From contig JAJYIL010000130.1 of assembly GCA_021790055.1 (NCBI GenBank), forward strand, positions 1 to 7,928: DNA of 7,928 nt, read 5' to 3'. Position 1 is the stretch's first letter. Each line of letters begins with the position of its first letter. This DNA is from Bacteroidota bacterium. Lineage in GTDB: Bacteria; Bacteroidota; Ignavibacteria; Ignavibacteriales; Ignavibacteriaceae. The translations under genes were made by a program, and so were the position numbers. Of this stretch, positions 6,703-7,928 are shown piece after piece. A model generated the notes under the pieces. It was not told the DNA's origin. It saw only the letters and a list, made by a program, of their open reading frames with translations, and ran no database searches.

Positions 6703-7928
6703 TTAACGTACGACGACAAACTTTTGATAAGAAAGCTCACCATCGGGCTTTGTAAATACCGCAATATAAACACCGCTGTTAATTACCTGCTGACTTGAAG
6801 TGAGCATATCCCACGGCTCGGAACCTGTACCGAGAGGATTATTGTGGTATATGGTTCTAACTAAATCTCCGTTTTCGGTAAATATCTTTATTGTACATAC
6901 AGGCGGTAAATTGTAAAACGTAATGTTTCTTTGATTCACAAACCCGTAGGTAATCAAAAGCGGATCCTTAATATTATATGGATTTGGAACAATCCTGATC
7001 TTAGATAGATCATTCTGTGAAAAATGCGGAGGTTGAACAGAATTTATATCGGGATATAAGACTCTGCTGCTATACATTATTTTTCCACGCGTCGTTGGGT
7101 CGGCGTTCGGATCGTTATCGCCAATTACTGCCTTAGCCTGGATATAGAAATAATATTGCGCGCCAAATAATACATTCTTAAATTTGAAGGAATGCGTCAC
7201 TGCTTTATCACTGCCGTCCGAATCATAAATAGGCTGGTAGAACACGGTATCTGCATTAGATATTCTCGACATTATTCTATAGCCTGCAAAATTCTGCATT
7301 GCCTCTGCATTAGGATCGCTCCAATCTATTTGAACACCATCTCCATAACCGGTAACCGTAGCTATATTAGGTGGAGGCGGCGCCTGCGGGATATCATAAT
7401 TATGATCGTAATTCCACTGAGCTCTATAGGCGCTTAGCATAACAGAGTCAATACCCATGCTGATCCATCTGTCCTTTCTCTTGTCCATGTCAGTCGCACC
7501 GGAGGGAAATTGAAAATTAGCCGGCAGCCACCCGGTATTCGGATTCGGCATGTTCGGCGGATTCTGAAGAGTTCCGTTAAGCCATTCTTTTCCTATCTCC
7601 TGTCCCATCTTAAAGCCAATACCGGTATAACCGTTTGCATACACTATATGAACCTTTTGACCCGGAAGCAATACATACGGACCGAAGCTTACATATCTAT
7701 ATGAAGCATTTTCAGGAACGTTAGCCGGTATAAGCGAATTATCGGCATAGCCGAATTCATCGGAGTTTTGTTCATGATATGTTCCCGGGTATTCTCCCGG
7801 CATCGGGTTGTCTTCCGAAAATCCGCCGCGGACTACGTAGAAGTTCGCATTGTTATAAATATCGCCTGATGTAGTCTTTGGAAAATTTCTTCCCGAATAA
7901 GTTATTTTCGGTTGAAGAGGATCGTTAA
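6703..7928 (-). CDS. C-terminal part of a large secreted protein with Fn3-like and T9SS-type sorting domains (5'-truncated by window edge)
   Basis: The frame is open to the right edge, giving 407 visible residues and no start. The ATG at 7803 is internal: 41 further codons upstream stay open (ending ...FYVVRGGFSEDNP) and read as the same protein. The visible part starts with a region of unknown function rich in Asn, Pro, Gly and Tyr. A proline linker (PQAPPPPN) follows, then a fibronectin-III-like domain at about fragment residues 188-290 (VQIDWSDP, GYRIMSR, YYFYIQAKA). The last 100 residues run from IRIVPNPYN through TIKIFTENGDLVRTI and NSGVYIAVF to QKFVVVR, the pattern of T9SS type A / FlgD-like C-terminal domains, which direct secretion to the cell surface. 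The stop overlaps the first possible start of the porV-like gene, so the two are tightly coupled. It could be a polysaccharide-binding or -degrading surface protein, but no catalytic domain is visible, so its activity cannot be named. Confidence 0.85.
   Translation of the reverse strand, partial: NDPLQPKITYSGRNFPKTTSGDIYNNANFYVVRGGFSEDNPMPGEYPGTYHEQNSDEFGYADNSLIPANVPENASYRYVSFGPYVLLPGQKVHIVYANGYTGIGFKMGQEIGKEWLNGTLQNPPNMPNPNTGWLPANFQFPSGATDMDKRKDRWISMGIDSVMLSAYRAQWNYDHNYDIPQAPPPPNIATVTGYGDGVQIDWSDPNAEAMQNFAGYRIMSRISNADTVFYQPIYDSDGSDKAVTHSFKFKNVLFGAQYYFYIQAKAVIGDNDPNADPTTRGKIMYSSRVLYPDINSVQPPHFSQNDLSKIRIVPNPYNIKDPLLITYGFVNQRNITFYNLPPVCTIKIFTENGDLVRTIYHNNPLGTGSEPWDMLTSSQQVINSGVYIAVFTKPDGELSYQKFVVVR

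Noticed and set aside
6683..6703. Start of the porV-like gene at 6703, overlapping the previous stop as TAATG
   Set aside because: No ribosome site of comparable quality precedes it, it adds a charged MRRSEK extension before the signal peptide, and the ATG at 6685 has AAGGAG at ideal distance.
1..7928. CRISPR arrays, tRNA or rRNA genes, insertion sequences, attachment sites
   Set aside because: No spaced direct repeats, no tRNA- or rRNA-like stretches, no transposase or integrase coding and no terminal inverted repeats were seen; nearly all of the window is occupied by six ordinary protein genes.

Overview
The window is one co-oriented block. All six protein genes lie on the minus strand, so transcription runs from high to low coordinates. 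The host looks like a member of the Fibrobacteres-Chlorobi-Bacteroidetes (FCB) group, most likely a Bacteroidota/Ignavibacteria-type bacterium. The reasons are a C-terminal sorting domain of the type IX secretion (T9SS) kind, a PorV/PorQ-family outer-membrane protein, a GH88/GH105 hydrolase fused to a DUF4350-like domain, and moderate-to-low GC DNA with short gaps. This assignment is an inference from gene content; no rRNA or other marker gene is present.

Layout in transcription order: (1) the C-terminal 407 residues of a large secreted protein, open to the right edge of the window, with an Fn3-like domain and a T9SS-type sorting domain; (2) a PorV/PorQ-like outer-membrane beta-barrel protein starting 17 bases after it; (3) an exported GH88/GH105-type unsaturated uronyl hydrolase with an extra C-terminal domain, 33 bases further on; (4) after a 138-base gap with a candidate promoter and a 14-bp palindrome, uronate isomerase (uxaC); (5) 2-dehydro-3-deoxy-D-gluconate 5-dehydrogenase (kduD), 21 bases after uxaC; (6) after a 125-base gap with its own candidate promoter, a LacI-family repressor. 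The last 167 bases hold a perfect 13-bp tandem repeat and a weak hairpin, and no convincing gene.

The genes fit use of pectin, rhamnogalacturonan or another uronate-containing polysaccharide. The exported hydrolase would remove the 4,5-unsaturated uronic acid left by polysaccharide lyases. KduD acts on the product after its isomerisation (KduI, not in this window) and yields 2-keto-3-deoxygluconate. UxaC handles saturated galacturonate or glucuronate from the same polymers. The LacI protein is the likely local sugar-responsive regulator. The T9SS substrate and PorV-like pair probably form the cell-surface part of the locus. No SusC/SusD pair, lyase, KduI, UxaB/UxaA or KDG kinase/aldolase is visible; these may lie outside the window.

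Two predicted starts should be moved downstream (porV-like to 6685, kduD to 2089), and the T9SS protein has no start in the window: its frame runs through the right edge. The enzymes and regulator are members of known families. The less-described parts are the PorV/T9SS-substrate pair inside a uronate locus and the two-domain hydrolase.
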